DNA from: Streptomyces flavotricini
Lineage (GTDB): Bacteria; Actinomycetota; Actinomycetes; Streptomycetales; Streptomycetaceae
DNA length: 64,000 nt
NCBI RefSeq assembly: GCF_020639365.1
Contig: NZ_JAINUL010000001.1
Coordinates: forward strand, 67,746 to 131,745
Reading direction: 5' to 3'
The translations under genes and the position numbers were made by a program. Each line of letters starts with the position of its first letter. The stretch's first letter is position 1. Below are positions 45,190-54,551 of the stretch, piece by piece. The notes below the pieces were generated by a model, which made no database searches, had not been told where the DNA came from, and was given only the letters and a program-made list of their open reading frames with translations.

Positions 45190-45711
45190 ATGCGTTCACG
45201 CGTCATCGCCGTCATGGCCGCCGCGGTTGCGGCCACTGCCGCACTCGCGCAACCCGCCCACGCCGCCCCGCTCGTCGACGGGGTCTACCGGTTCGCGGCT
45301 CTCAGCGACGGCAAGTGCCTGGTCTGGCCCAAAACACACGCGAGTATCGGCATGGTGTCGCTGGGCGCCTGCACGGACAACGCGTCCACCTCGGCGAACT
45401 GGCAGGTACGGCAACGCCCCAACGGAACAATGGAAGTCTCCACGCCGGGTTCCAACCCGCGCACCTGCCTGAAGTTGACTGACGACTACAGAGTGATGGT
45501 CAACGACTGCGCTGACAAATACTCCGAGTGGACCGTCTCCTACGGCTCCGCCGGGCCCGGCAGCGTGGTGTGGGCCGACATCGAGCACACCCCCAGCGAC
45601 CACTCCGGCTCGTGGGGGAAGCTGGTGGACAATCCCAACGTAACCGGTCGAATCGTGGTGAGGCAGGCCCCCATCGAACCGCACTACTGGGCATTGCAGC
45701 AGGTTAGCTAG
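45190..45711 (+). CDS. Secreted protein, possibly lectin-like (beta-trefoil)
   Basis: A 173-residue precursor with a good signal peptide (VIAVMAAAVAATAALAQPAHA, cleavage near AHA-AP). The mature part reads YRFAALSDGKCLVWPKTHAS, TSANWQVRQRPNGTMEVSTP, TCLKLTDDYRVMVNDCADKY and IEPHYWALQQVS. Spaced Trp and Cys pairs and the repeat-like W...C layout resemble ricin-type carbohydrate-binding modules. The stop TAG (45709-45711) lies inside the CTAG target of the IS that follows, and the same stop would exist without the IS, so the protein is intact. Confidence 0.7.
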   Translation: MRSRVIAVMAAAVAATAALAQPAHAAPLVDGVYRFAALSDGKCLVWPKTHASIGMVSLGACTDNASTSANWQVRQRPNGTMEVSTPGSNPRTCLKLTDDYRVMVNDCADKYSEWTVSYGSAGPGSVVWADIEHTPSDHSGSWGKLVDNPNVTGRIVVRQAPIEPHYWALQQVS

Positions 45712-47429
45712 GAGCGTATCTCAGTAACGGGCAACCCGCCTGCGTCTTGTGATTTTTCATGCGGGATGATCCCGGTATGCGTGGTGGGGATGGGCTGTTC
45801 GCAGACGAGCCGGTCAAGGCGAAGCGGCGTCAGGGCCGTCCGGCGGCGGTGGACAAGACGTTCCGGGCGTTCGACCCGCACCAGGTCCTGCTGCTGCCTC
45901 CCTCGCTGGACGACTGGCTGCCCGAGGACCACCTCGCCCGGTTCGTCGCAGACCTGGTCGACGAGGTACTCGACCTCTCCCCGATCCTGGCCGCCTACAT
46001 CGAGAAGCGCGGCCACCCGCCCTATGACCCCCGGCTGATGGCGCGCTTGCTGATTTACGGCTACACCACCGGTGTCCGCCCCTCCCGGGCGATCGAGCGC
46101 AAGTGCGCTGACGACGTGACGTTCCGGTTTCTGGCCACCGACCAGGCCCCGGACTTCCGCTCGATCGCCCGGTTCCGCCGCCGTCACCTCAACGCCCTGG
46201 CCGACCTGTTCACCCAGTCGCTGCACCTCGCGACCAAGCTCGGCATGGTCAAGATGGGCCGCGTCGCCCTGGACGGCACCAAGCTCGAAGCGAACGCCTC
46301 CAAGCACAAGGCGATGAGCTACGGCCGCCTGATCAACAAGGAAGAACGGATCGAAGTCGAGATCGCCGAGTTGGAGGCCAAGGCCACCGCCCTGCTCGCC
46401 GACGCCGAGGCCACCGACGCCGCCGAGGACCAGGCCTTCGGCCCCGACGGCAAGGACACCGACCTGCCCGCCGAACTGGACCGCCGCGAGAAGCGCCTCG
46501 CGCGCCTGCAGGCCGCCCGCGCCCAGATCGAGGCCGAGGCCACCGAAAATGCCCGCCGCCACGCCGAGGACAAAGAACGCCGCCGCCAGCAGCGCAAGGG
46601 CACAGCCGCCGAGCAGGCCGTCACCGACGCCGGGGAGAAGGCCGCCGCCAAGGCCTGCCCGAAGCCGAAGGCCCAGGCGAACTTCACCGACCCCGACTCG
46701 CGGATCATGAAGAACAGCGACGGCGCTTACATCCAGGCCTACAACGCCCAAGCCGTCGTCGACGAGCAGCACCAGATCATCACCGCCGCCGACGTCACGA
46801 CCAACGCCTCCGACGCGCTGAACTACACCACCATGCTGGAGCAGTCCGCGGCGAACACCGGCACCCACCCCAAGCAGGCCCTGGCCGACGCCGGATACTG
46901 CTCCGAGACCAACCTCGAAGCCGGCCGGGACCGCCAACTCGCCTGCGGAACCGATACATTCATGGCCACCGGCCGCCTCGCCCACGACGAGCAGGTCCCA
47001 CCCGCACCTCGCGGACGCACTCCCAAGGACGCGACCTTGAAGGAGCGCATGGCCCGCAAGCTGCGGACCAAGCCCGGGCGAGCCACCTACAGCCGCCGCA
47101 AGGCCATCGTTGAACCCGTCTTCGGACAGATCATGACCTGCCAGAACGGCCGCCAGCTCCTCCTGCGCGGCGAAGACGGCGCCCGCGGCGAGTGGCGTCT
47201 GCTGGCCGCCTGCCACAACCTCCGCAAGATCTTCCGGCACGCAGGGACGGCAGGGATCGCCGCCCTGGCCGGCTGACCGGCCGGGCCTCCCCGGCCACGT
47301 GACAAGCCCTGTCGGCCGGACACCCGGCCGACACGGCCCCGCCAGTGCCTCACACGCCCGGACAGGGCCGCCGCAACCGATCCGCCGGTCACAGCAACGG
47401 ACCCGCTTGCTCGTTACTGACCCACGCTC
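45712..47429 (+). mobile_element. Complete IS1182-family insertion sequence with CTAG target duplication
   Basis: The ends are imperfect inverted repeats: GAGCGTATCTCAGTAACGGG on the left and, read inward from the right, GAGCGTGGGTCAGTAACGAG. Both ends are flanked by CTAG (45708-45711 and 47430-47433), the likely target duplication. The single long gene 45759-47276 encodes the transposase. Length is about 1.7 kb. Intact ends and open frame suggest recent activity. Confidence 0.85.
45759..47276 (+). CDS. IS1182-family transposase
   Basis: A 505-residue DDE transposase. It has the N-terminal TFRAFDPHQVLLLPPSLDDW, RGHPPYDPRLMARLLIYGYT and RFLATDQAPDFRSIARFRRR. The first catalytic Asp is in RVALDGTKLEANAS and the second in QALADAGYCSETN; the Glu lies in YSRRKAIVEPVFGQIM. 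A long Ala/Glu/Arg-rich coiled-coil insertion (about 200-300) is typical for the family. The start is ATG 45759, with ATG 45777 an alternative. It fills the IS almost entirely. Confidence 0.92.
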   Translation: MRDDPGMRGGDGLFADEPVKAKRRQGRPAAVDKTFRAFDPHQVLLLPPSLDDWLPEDHLARFVADLVDEVLDLSPILAAYIEKRGHPPYDPRLMARLLIYGYTTGVRPSRAIERKCADDVTFRFLATDQAPDFRSIARFRRRHLNALADLFTQSLHLATKLGMVKMGRVALDGTKLEANASKHKAMSYGRLINKEERIEVEIAELEAKATALLADAEATDAAEDQAFGPDGKDTDLPAELDRREKRLARLQAARAQIEAEATENARRHAEDKERRRQQRKGTAAEQAVTDAGEKAAAKACPKPKAQANFTDPDSRIMKNSDGAYIQAYNAQAVVDEQHQIITAADVTTNASDALNYTTMLEQSAANTGTHPKQALADAGYCSETNLEAGRDRQLACGTDTFMATGRLAHDEQVPPAPRGRTPKDATLKERMARKLRTKPGRATYSRRKAIVEPVFGQIMTCQNGRQLLLRGEDGARGEWRLLAACHNLRKIFRHAGTAGIAALAG

Positions 47430-47480
47430 CTAGCGGGGGTTGCCGCGCCCACCAAACCACTTGGCGCGCCCGTGGCCCGC

Positions 47481-47510
47481 GGCCGTGGCCGTGGCCGTGG
47501 CCGTGGCCGT
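47481..47510 (+). repeat. Five tandem copies of GGCCGT
   Basis: The hexamer is repeated exactly five times in a row, followed by a near copy (GGCGGG) and preceded by the related CGTGGCCC. No reliable gene covers it. Slippage could vary the copy number. Confidence 0.85.
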
Positions 47511-47596
47511 GGCGGGATGGTCGTCCCCGACGGCCTGCGCGGTTTCCGCGCCGGCGGCGTCACGCTGCTGGATGAGGTCCTCACGTTCGGGGTCCA

Positions 47597-47860
47597 CTAC
47601 CGCGCTCCCGCGCTTCGACGGGAAGGAGCCGTCGCGACGGGCTGTCCGGCAGCGCCGGCCAGCATGAGGACCAAGCCGAGAACTGCGAGGGCGCCGATGG
47701 CGATGCCGTAGAGGACCACGCCGGTCGAGCTGGTGACGTGGTAGCCGAAGGACGAGAAGTCATTGGTGAGTTCGTGGGCGCTGCCGAGATCGGCCATGAC
47801 CCAGGCCACCGTGACGATCAGAGTGGCGATCAGGATGATGAGGCCGAGTATGAGGATCAT
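47597..47860 (-). CDS. Small two-helix membrane protein
   Basis: An 87-residue protein. ATG 47860 has GGGGAG about eight bases upstream. The first helix is LILGLIILIATLIVTVAWVM, the second VVLYGIAIGALAVLGLVLML, joined by an acidic/Ser loop (HELTNDFSSFGYHVTSSTG). It resembles the small unnamed membrane proteins common in Streptomyces, often near stress genes. No function assigned. Confidence 0.7.
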   Translation of the reverse strand: MILILGLIILIATLIVTVAWVMADLGSAHELTNDFSSFGYHVTSSTGVVLYGIAIGALAVLGLVLMLAGAAGQPVATAPSRRSAGAR

Positions 47861-48779
47861 GGAGCGCTCCCCACTTCGCACTGCCTCGTGCGAATGAGCG
47901 ACCGCGGTGGAGGCCCGCCGATCCAAGTGCGCGTCTACCCGCAGGTCGCGCAGCCAAGCGGACCGGGGCTCGCTTCACGCCTGGGCAGGGCGACAGACCA
48001 GCTACGCGGGCAACTGGGGACCCTGCCTCGACGGGGCCGGGTGGGGCGCAGGCCGGGATGGGCACTGTTGCACAGTGTGCACCTGGGCCCCAGGGGCATG
48101 CCCTCCGCAGCGTTCCGCCCCCACGCGCGCAGACCTGCGACGGATCCACCGAGCCGCCTGAAGGTGCGGCCGAGCGGGGGACAGCTGTACCGGGTGGCGT
48201 AGCCGCCTGCTACCCAGGCCGACGCAGCGGGCAGTGATCGTCATCGCTCCCCCGGCCACCGCGGCGCAGGGAGGAACCGGCCGCGCGGCCAGCGGTCAAC
48301 CCTGACCTGTCCGGCGACGGAGCAGCGGCGGCTCGCACATGGGAAGCCGCTAGCCCTCGGGGATCCACCTCGGGAGCATGGCCCGCAAGACGCTCGGCGC
48401 ATCAGCAGGGTCGGCCAGCACGAGCGTGATGGCGGCGAGGGCAAGCACGTGCAGGGGGCCGCCGAGGCCGTACGTAGTGAGCGGCGAGGCCACAACAGCC
48501 CCGGGATGTACAGAACATCAGTGCCCGGCTTATGGAGAAAAGCTTCGCCGTCGACGCCGGCGAGCTGATCACCAGGCTGTGGAGGCTCGCCGAGGCCGGC
48601 AAGCCGGCTCCCTACTTCGGTGACCCGACCCGCTTCGGGGCTCTTTAAGCCGATGTCCTGCGCCCGGGGCGGGGAAGCCCGTAGCCGAGGGCCTGGGCAA
48701 GCCGCCTCTCGCGGGTGGTTTGCCCCGGGTCCCCTCGGGCTTCCCCAGGCGCTCAGGCTTGTCCGGCTGCCGGCTCCCA
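47861..48779. other. Largely non-coding stretch with one short candidate frame
   Basis: The only protein-like piece is a 38-residue plus-strand frame at 48532-48648 (MEKSFAVDAGELITRLWRLA, then GKPAPYFGDPTRFGAL-stop). It looks like the end of a larger lost protein. No promoter or other gene is evident. Confidence 0.35.
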
Positions 48780-49023
48780 CAGCGGCCGGGCACGGCCGGT
48801 GCCGTCGCAGTGGAAGCGCTGGCCGCCGCCTGGCGTGCTACGGGCCCGATGGTGCCGACGGCCTGGCGCAGGAGCTGGGTGAGGCCGTGGATGTGGGCCG
48901 GGTGCAGGGCCAGTTCGTGCCGGGTGCCCACCACGATTTCCAACGTCTCCCCGGAAGAGCACTCCTGTCGTCCGTATTCAGGGCAGGCACCAAATCCGCT
49001 ACAAGGTCGTGCAGGTCGGCCAT
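48780..49023 (-). pseudogene. Small conserved protein, frameshifted
   Basis: ATG 49023 follows GGCGGAGA and opens MADLHDLVADLVPALNTDDR. After a one-base change near 48955 the next frame gives SGETLEIVVGTRHELALHPA and HIHGLTQLLRQAVGTIGPVA. The joined product of about 70-80 residues looks like a coherent small protein. The family is not recognised. Confidence 0.5.
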
Positions 49024-49197
49024 GGTCTCTCCGCCTGCCAGCTCCACCCGCGCCCAACAGAGAAGTTTGATCCTCTGACGGAAGGAATTCAGGGCGCGAT
49101 CATCTCGCCTTCTTGCGCGATGTGAAATATCACATCACACAAGGCGGGTTGATGGCCCGTCACGCACCGACGAAAACACAAAGGAGAGCACGTCCCC

Positions 49198-49653
49198 ATG
49201 AACCGCTTAGCCCTTCTCGCGGTCGGCGTTGCCGGCCTGACCGTTCTGGCCGCCGGCCCGGCCGCCGCTACCCCCGAGGCCGCCGCCGACCAGACCGTGA
49301 CCACCTGCGGGAACTCGGGCCTCCAGGCAGGCCTGCTCACCCGGCTGTGCGCGGACGTCACCGGTAACGCGGTGCAGTTCTACGGCAGGGTCAGCCTCGC
49401 AGGCCCGCCCTCTCCCGGCAGCCCGACGCCCGCCACAAAGGAGCTGTCCACCACGCTGTCCGCCGAGGTCGTGGGAGCCGGCGCCCCGCCCCTCACGCAG
49501 GACAAGCCTGTCGTCTTCACCACCACGACGCTCGAGGTGCGCGGCCCGGCGGGCACCGTCCCCTGTGGCACCACGGTCCGCGGCACGTTCGGCGTGGCCT
49601 CCTTCCCCTGGACACCCCAGCCGGTCGTGCACGAGGTCACCCTCACCTGCTGA
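49198..49653 (+). CDS. Secreted protein of unknown function
   Basis: A 151-residue precursor. The signal peptide is LALLAVGVAGLTVLAAGPAA with cleavage near AAA-TP. The mature part has four cysteines (TTCGNSG, RLCADVTG, VPCGTTV, final LTC) and a beta-rich Thr/Val pattern, consistent with a small disulfide-bonded extracellular domain. ATG 49198 has AAAGGAG upstream. No family recognised. Single gene. Confidence 0.72.
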   Translation: MNRLALLAVGVAGLTVLAAGPAAATPEAAADQTVTTCGNSGLQAGLLTRLCADVTGNAVQFYGRVSLAGPPSPGSPTPATKELSTTLSAEVVGAGAPPLTQDKPVVFTTTTLEVRGPAGTVPCGTTVRGTFGVASFPWTPQPVVHEVTLTC

Positions 49654-50557
49654 CGCCCCGCCACCGGGCGACTCGCCCAAGCGGGTCGCCGACGCGGCCT
49701 CCACCCGCACTGCCGCCACGCAACCGGCCCAGGCCCGCTCCACACGGCAACCTGCCCCGCCCCGGCTCTCACCTGGGCTGCCCCCTCTCACCGGAGGACA
49801 GCCCTCGCCGCGAACGGCCTGCCGACGGGGGGCGCGCCCCGCTCCCACGACACAAATTGCGAAGGCCGGCCTGGCGTCGCTGCGGGCGAGCCAGGTGAGC
49901 ACCATGCCGGTCTGTAAACCCGGCCCGCACCTCTCCATGCGCACAGGTGGTTTCGCACTTGACCCACGTGCACCGAGGGCATGTACAAGGCGCCCGGCCA
50001 CAGCGGTGATTCCTCTCCCCCACGGCACCGCTGTGGCCGCCACCCCAAAGCGGGCCCCAGGCGCCGATCCGTCGGGGCGGCCCCCGGCCCTGCACCCGCC
50101 AGGGTGTCAGGGCCGGGGGCCGCAGCATTCCGGTGGGCGCGCAGTCGACGGCCCCCGATCCGGGCTAGCCGAGCCGACGCCCGCCCCGGCCGCCCACCTC
50201 CTGCCAGCAGACTTCACGCCCGGCCGGTGGAGCGGGTACACGGACACGTCGCGCGGGCCCGCGCTGGATGCCAGATCATGTGACGGCCCGGCGCCCGGCA
50301 CGCGCGGAGCTGTTGTGCCCGCCCTGATTCGTACCCGCATCGGCTGTGAAGGTGCTGCTGCCCATGAGGCCGACCGCAACCGGGCACTCAGAGCAGGGCA
50401 GCGGCCACGAGCCTGGCCATCTGGACACTCTGCGCTGGCACCGGCCGCGAGCTGGCCTCGGACAGGCCGGCCGGGGTGTCCTCGGGGAAGCCCAGAACGC
50501 CCGCACCGAGCAGGTCCAGGATCTCCTCGGTGCACCTTGCCCAGCTGACCCCGGTGC
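49654..50557. other. Intergenic stretch with a hairpin, no supported gene
   Basis: All frames are Pro/Arg/Ala-rich without domains. The only structured element I see is the hairpin at 50077-50123. Confidence 0.4.
50077..50123. terminator. Very stable hairpin
   Basis: A perfect 16-bp stem (50077-50092 with 50108-50123) is extended by an inner CACCC/GGGTG stem. It is about 420 bases past the nearest plus-strand stop, so its parent transcript is unclear. Confidence 0.55.
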
Positions 50558-50701
50558 GTGACGAACCATGCCCGGCGCTTCCACCACGTGAACGGCCGCC
50601 CCGTGCACGTGCGGATGCGGGCCTGGCCGACGAATGAGGGCGGGTGCCTGGTCATAGCCACCGACCTGATGGTCGGTGGCGGGCCGGTCAACACCACGTG
50701 A
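50558..50701 (+). CDS. Short candidate gene or C-terminal fragment
   Basis: GTG 50558 opens a 47-residue frame: VTNHARRFHHVNGRPVHVRM, RAWPTNEGGCLVIATDLMVG, GGPVNTT-stop. The composition is protein-like and unlike the surrounding sequence. It may be the end of a lost enzyme. Unidentified. Confidence 0.3.
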   Translation: MTNHARRFHHVNGRPVHVRMRAWPTNEGGCLVIATDLMVGGGPVNTT

Positions 50702-50874
50702 GTCGCCGATCACGCCAGCCAGCCGGCCACGAGGATCTCAGCGGGGCGGCTTGCAGCAGGATGCCCGCGGTCCCGGCCCGCTGGCCCTCTCGGCCGGCTC
50801 CCTGTAGGAGAGCCTCCAAGGGGCGGTGGATTGCGGCCTGCTCGCTCCCGAGGTCGCCGCCGGTGTGGTGGTGG

Positions 50875-51744
50875 TCAGTACAGGCCCATTCGGCGGGCAG
50901 TGTTCTCTCCGTGCTGCATCCGCTGGTGGGCACCTTCGCCGAGGGCGGTGAGCACGCCGGCGACGACTGTTTCGATGATGGCCAGGGTAGGGACGAGGCT
51001 GTCGTAGGGGGATGGTGCGGCGACCTGGCTCGGCAGTACTACCTGTGCGTGCGCGGCGGCGGGTGAGAGCCATACGTCGGTGAAGAGGATGACCTTGCCG
51101 CCGTGTTCCTGGACGAGTTCGGCGATGGAGACCTTGTCCGGCTCGTAGCGCCGGTAGTCGAACAGGACGAAGACATCACGTCGGTTCACCGCTGCGAGCT
51201 GCGCGGTGCGTTCGACGTCGCGGTCCGGCAGGAACCGGACGTCGTCGCGTACCTGCATGAGGTGCAGGCCGAGGTATTGGGCGAAGAGGTTCGTGAAGCG
51301 GCCGCCGGCGAGGGTGATGCGGCGTTTGCCGTCGGAGAGCAGTGTGATCGCGTGTTCGAGATCGTGCGGGGGTAGTTCGGCGAGGGTCTGGGCCACGGCG
51401 GAGCTGAAGAGGTTGCTGCCGCGCTGGAGGAGGGAAAGGTCCTCGGCTCCGTCTTGGTTGCGGCCGTAGTCGGTTGCCTCGTAGAGGGAGAGGGGGGAGG
51501 CGTTGCGTTCGTCGAGCTCTGCGCGGAGCGCGGTCTGGAAGTCGGGGAAGCCTCGGTAGCCGAGTCGGTTGATGAAGCGCAGGACGGTGGGGGTGCTGAC
51601 GGCGGCGCGTTCCGCGAGGACGGCCATGGTTTCGAAGCCGGCGGAGGGGTAGCCGGCGAGCAGCACCCGTGCGACTTTACGTTCGGCGGGGCTGGCGTCG
51701 CCCAGCTTGAGGCGGATCTCGTCGGCGAGCGTGCCAGGGGCCAT
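50875..51744 (-). CDS. MurR/RpiR-family transcriptional regulator
   Basis: A 289-residue regulator. The N-terminal HTH_6 domain reads SPAERKVARVLLAGYPSAGF, MAVLAERAAVSTPTVLRFIN and RLGYRGFPDFQTALRAELDE. The C-terminal SIS domain (about 120-260) has RRITLAGGRFTNLFAQYLGL and DVFVLFDYRRYEPDKVSIAE, which normally binds a phosphosugar or related metabolite. Start ATG 51744. It lies just downstream of the cyanophycinase gene on the same strand, with a 133-base gap. It likely controls the S51/M20/ABC cluster; the effector may be unusual for the family. Confidence 0.88.
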   Translation of the reverse strand: MAPGTLADEIRLKLGDASPAERKVARVLLAGYPSAGFETMAVLAERAAVSTPTVLRFINRLGYRGFPDFQTALRAELDERNASPLSLYEATDYGRNQDGAEDLSLLQRGSNLFSSAVAQTLAELPPHDLEHAITLLSDGKRRITLAGGRFTNLFAQYLGLHLMQVRDDVRFLPDRDVERTAQLAAVNRRDVFVLFDYRRYEPDKVSIAELVQEHGGKVILFTDVWLSPAAAHAQVVLPSQVAAPSPYDSLVPTLAIIETVVAGVLTALGEGAHQRMQHGENTARRMGLY

Positions 51745-51877
51745 GCGCGGGCTCTTCCTTCGTGTGTGTGGGTGCTGGGCGGGTCAAGGTCGAGCTTAGT
51801 GTCGGGCCTCGCGGCTGGGGCCGGCCGGATCCCCCGGATTCCGCCGGCCCTGTCGCCCGGAGTGCGTCAGGGCAGAG

Positions 51878-53164
51878 TCACTCCGGTGCGACGGCTATCC
51901 GCAGGCCAGTGACGGTTTGCGCGGTGGCACCGTCGCTGGTCCAGGCGGTGAATCCGGGTTGCTTGGTGAAGGTGACGGTGAATCGGGGGCCGCTCTCGAA
52001 GGTGCTGGCCGTGGTGGTGCGCTGGGTGCTGGCGGTCAGGGCGCGGGCCGTGTTCAGGAAGGAGTAGGGGACGCCGGCAGGGTTGGCCGGTGAGTAGAAG
52101 ACGTCCGAGTTGACCGGTACCGGTGAGGCCGACAGCGGGATCAGCGGCCACTTGCCGCTGGCGGGCAGGATCTGCCAGCGGTTCGGGTCGTAGCGGTCGC
52201 CGCTCGAGAGGTAGCTGTAGCGGGCGCCGGTCAGGGACCATCCGGCCGGCGAATTGCTGGTCCGGACTTGGCGCAGGTCGAGGACGGCGACACCCTGCGG
52301 ACCCAGAACACGCAGTCGCTCGCGGGGGGTGTTGGGGTCATCGACGATGAGCGCGGTGTTCTCTTCCAGCGCGTACACACGGTCGTGTCCCGTGTCGGCG
52401 GCCAGTCGCAGGGCCCTGCCTTCGCGTCCGTTGGTGCCGTTGTGGGTGTCGATCAGTCCTGAGCGCAGGAAGCCGAAGCCGCCTTCGGGGAGGTATCCGA
52501 GGCGGGCGGGGTCGTCGAAGTAGCCGGGGCTGCTGCCGTCGCGGAGTGCTTCGTAGGAGTCGCCTCCAGTGACCATGTCGGCTCCGGCTGCGATCTGTGC
52601 TCCGGCGCTGGATCCGGATACGACGGCCCCGGCCGCGAGCTTGGCCCGGATGGCGGCGAGAACCTTGGAATCGGTGTGCGCGGAGCCGTGGAGCAGGGTG
52701 GTGACATAGCGGTACTGGTCGCCGCCGCCGAAGAAGAAGCCGGTCATCGAGTTGACCTGCCGCACCACCTCGTCGGAGTCGGCGTTGGCGATGTGGTCGA
52801 GGTCGACGGGGATCCACTGGGCGTCGGCGGCGCCGTGCTGCTTGAAGAGCCCGGCGTAGTAGGCGCCGTTGCAGGCGGAGTTGCTGCAGTTGGCAGGGTC
52901 GTTCGCGTCCGGGTCCTGGCTGGCGGGGATCGAGGCGGCGGTGAGGACACCCATGCGCGCTTTCGATCCCCCCGCACGCTTGATGATCTCGCCGTAGATC
53001 TGCGTGTTGTCGGCCTTCAGGCCGCCACCGATCAGGACGAGCGAGCCGCGGCCGCCGGCAGGTGCGGAGCTCTGTGCATGGGCGGAGGGGGCGAGGGTGA
53101 GAGCGACGATGAGAGCGGTGCTGCCCACCAGTGCGGTACGGCGGGCTCCGGTCGGTACGGGCAT
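51878..53164 (-). CDS. Secreted cyanophycinase (peptidase S51 family)
   Basis: A 428-residue precursor. The signal peptide is LVGSTALIVALTLAPSAHA. S51 landmarks are SLVLIGGGL at the start of the mature enzyme, GFFFGGGDQYRY (about 142-153) and the nucleophile Ser186 in VVSGSSAGAQIAAGADMV. Cyanophycinases cut multi-L-arginyl-poly-L-aspartate into beta-Asp-Arg dipeptides. Export indicates action on external polymer, as in the CphE-type enzymes. ATG 53164 has AGGAGA upstream. The next genes upstream in the same direction are an M20 peptidase and an ABC importer. Actual substrate is inferred. Confidence 0.85.
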   Translation of the reverse strand: MPVPTGARRTALVGSTALIVALTLAPSAHAQSSAPAGGRGSLVLIGGGLKADNTQIYGEIIKRAGGSKARMGVLTAASIPASQDPDANDPANCSNSACNGAYYAGLFKQHGAADAQWIPVDLDHIANADSDEVVRQVNSMTGFFFGGGDQYRYVTTLLHGSAHTDSKVLAAIRAKLAAGAVVSGSSAGAQIAAGADMVTGGDSYEALRDGSSPGYFDDPARLGYLPEGGFGFLRSGLIDTHNGTNGREGRALRLAADTGHDRVYALEENTALIVDDPNTPRERLRVLGPQGVAVLDLRQVRTSNSPAGWSLTGARYSYLSSGDRYDPNRWQILPASGKWPLIPLSASPVPVNSDVFYSPANPAGVPYSFLNTARALTASTQRTTTASTFESGPRFTVTFTKQPGFTAWTSDGATAQTVTGLRIAVAPE

Positions 53165-53336
53165 GAGGGTCGTCTCCTGTGGGTGGGGTCTTGTGGTGGC
53201 CGGGACCACAGCGGCGGGTGGCTGCTGCGGTCCCGGCGCGGGTCGGCAGCCCGGTGCGTGGTGGGAGGGGCTGCCGGAGTGGGGTCCCGCACCGGGCAAT
53301 GGCGCGATCAAACCGGTACGGGACGTCTGGGGAAGG

Positions 53337-54551
53337 TCAGCCGGTGCGGCTGTCGCCGAGGTCGGCGATGAGTGAGGCCAGGAGCGCGACGCGGGCCGGG
53401 ACGGTGGAGGTGTCCAGCCATTCCTCGGGGGTGTGGTCGGCTCCGCCTACGGGGCCGAGGCCGTCGAGGGTGGGCACGCCGAGGCCCGCGATGAAGTTGG
53501 CGTCCCCGACACCTCCGGTCGCAGCTGCTCCCAGGCTGATTCCAAGGCCTGCGGCTAGGTGTCTGGCCTGATCGAACATGCAGCGTGAGGAGGGTGTGTC
53601 CTCCATGGGCGGGCACAGGTCCAGCTGCTCGACGGTCGCCGTGGTGCCGGCCACGGCGGGCCGTGCCGCGGCTGACTCGATCGCGGAGCGGGCTGCTGCG
53701 AGTCCGGCTGCGGTGGCCGAGCGGACCTCGACGCGCAGCTCGGCTTCCGGGCAGACGATGTTGGTGCGGCTGCCGGCCCGTACGACACCGACGTTGACGG
53801 TGACGTCGTCCCAGTGGCCGTTGAGGGACTGCAGGGCCACGACCAGGTGGGCGGCGGCCAGGGCAGCGTTCGCTCCGCGTTCCGGCTCGATGCCGGCGTG
53901 CGCGGCCCGGCCGGTGACGCTCACACGGAAGTCGGCAACGCCTTTGCGGGCGATGACCAGGTCGCCGTTCTCCCGGGCGCACTCCAGGGCGAGGGCGAAG
54001 TGGACGCCGCGGGCTGCTGCTTCGGTCATCGGGCGGCTCGCCGGAGAGCCGATCTCCTCGTCTGGGGTGGCGAGGAAGACGAGTTCTGCGTACTGGCTTG
54101 CCCGCGTCTCCTCCAGGATCTCCAGCGCGGTGATCCCGGCCAGCAGGCCCGCCTTGTCATCGCTGACACCGGGGCCGCGCGCCGTGTGGCCGTCGAGGTG
54201 AAAGGGCCTCGCTGCGGCAATACCGTCGTCGAAGACGGTGTCGAGGTGCGCGACGAGCAGGATGCGCTGTCCGCCCTGCTCGACCGGAAGGCTGCCCGCC
54301 TTGCGGGCGAGGATCATGTCGCCGACAGGGTGCCCGTGAGAGGAGGCGGGGGTGACGCGCTCGACGTCGAATCCGAGCCGGTGCAGCCGGTTCTGGGTCC
54401 AGTCGGCCATCTGGTTGACGCCGACGGGGCTGTAGGAGCCCGAGTCGATGGCCACCAGGGCAGCCAGGTCGGTCAGGTAGCCCTCCAGACGGGCCTCGGC
54501 ATGCGGGAGCAGCGGGTTGGTGTGCAGCTGTTCCCGTGAGGGGGCGGTCAC
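53337..54551 (-). CDS. M20-family metallopeptidase (candidate isoaspartyl dipeptidase)
   Basis: A 404-residue cytoplasmic zinc peptidase. Metal-binding pieces are [13 protein letters not shown] (His-x-Asp), [20 protein letters not shown] (bridging Asp), [13 protein letters not shown] (catalytic Glu-Glu) and a late [13 protein letters not shown] (His). The dimerisation domain is [20 protein letters not shown]. ArgE/CPG2-type enzymes release C-terminal residues or split dipeptides. The ATG overlaps the ATPase stop by four bases. In this setting it would split imported beta-Asp-Arg or similar dipeptides, a role usually filled by isoaspartyl dipeptidases of other families. Confidence 0.88.
   Translation of the reverse strand: MTAPSREQLHTNPLLPHAEARLEGYLTDLAALVAIDSGSYSPVGVNQMADWTQNRLHRLGFDVERVTPASSHGHPVGDMILARKAGSLPVEQGGQRILLVAHLDTVFDDGIAAARPFHLDGHTARGPGVSDDKAGLLAGITALEILEETRASQYAELVFLATPDEEIGSPASRPMTEAAARGVHFALALECARENGDLVIARKGVADFRVSVTGRAAHAGIEPERGANAALAAAHLVVALQSLNGHWDDVTVNVGVVRAGSRTNIVCPEAELRVEVRSATAAGLAAARSAIESAAARPAVAGTTATVEQLDLCPPMEDTPSSRCMFDQARHLAAGLGISLGAAATGGVGDANFIAGLGVPTLDGLGPVGGADHTPEEWLDTSTVPARVALLASLIADLGDSRTG

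Noticed and set aside
45708-47240. 510-residue minus-strand frame opposite the transposase
   Set aside because: Antisense shadow of the IS1182 transposase; Gly/Val/Leu-rich without family features.
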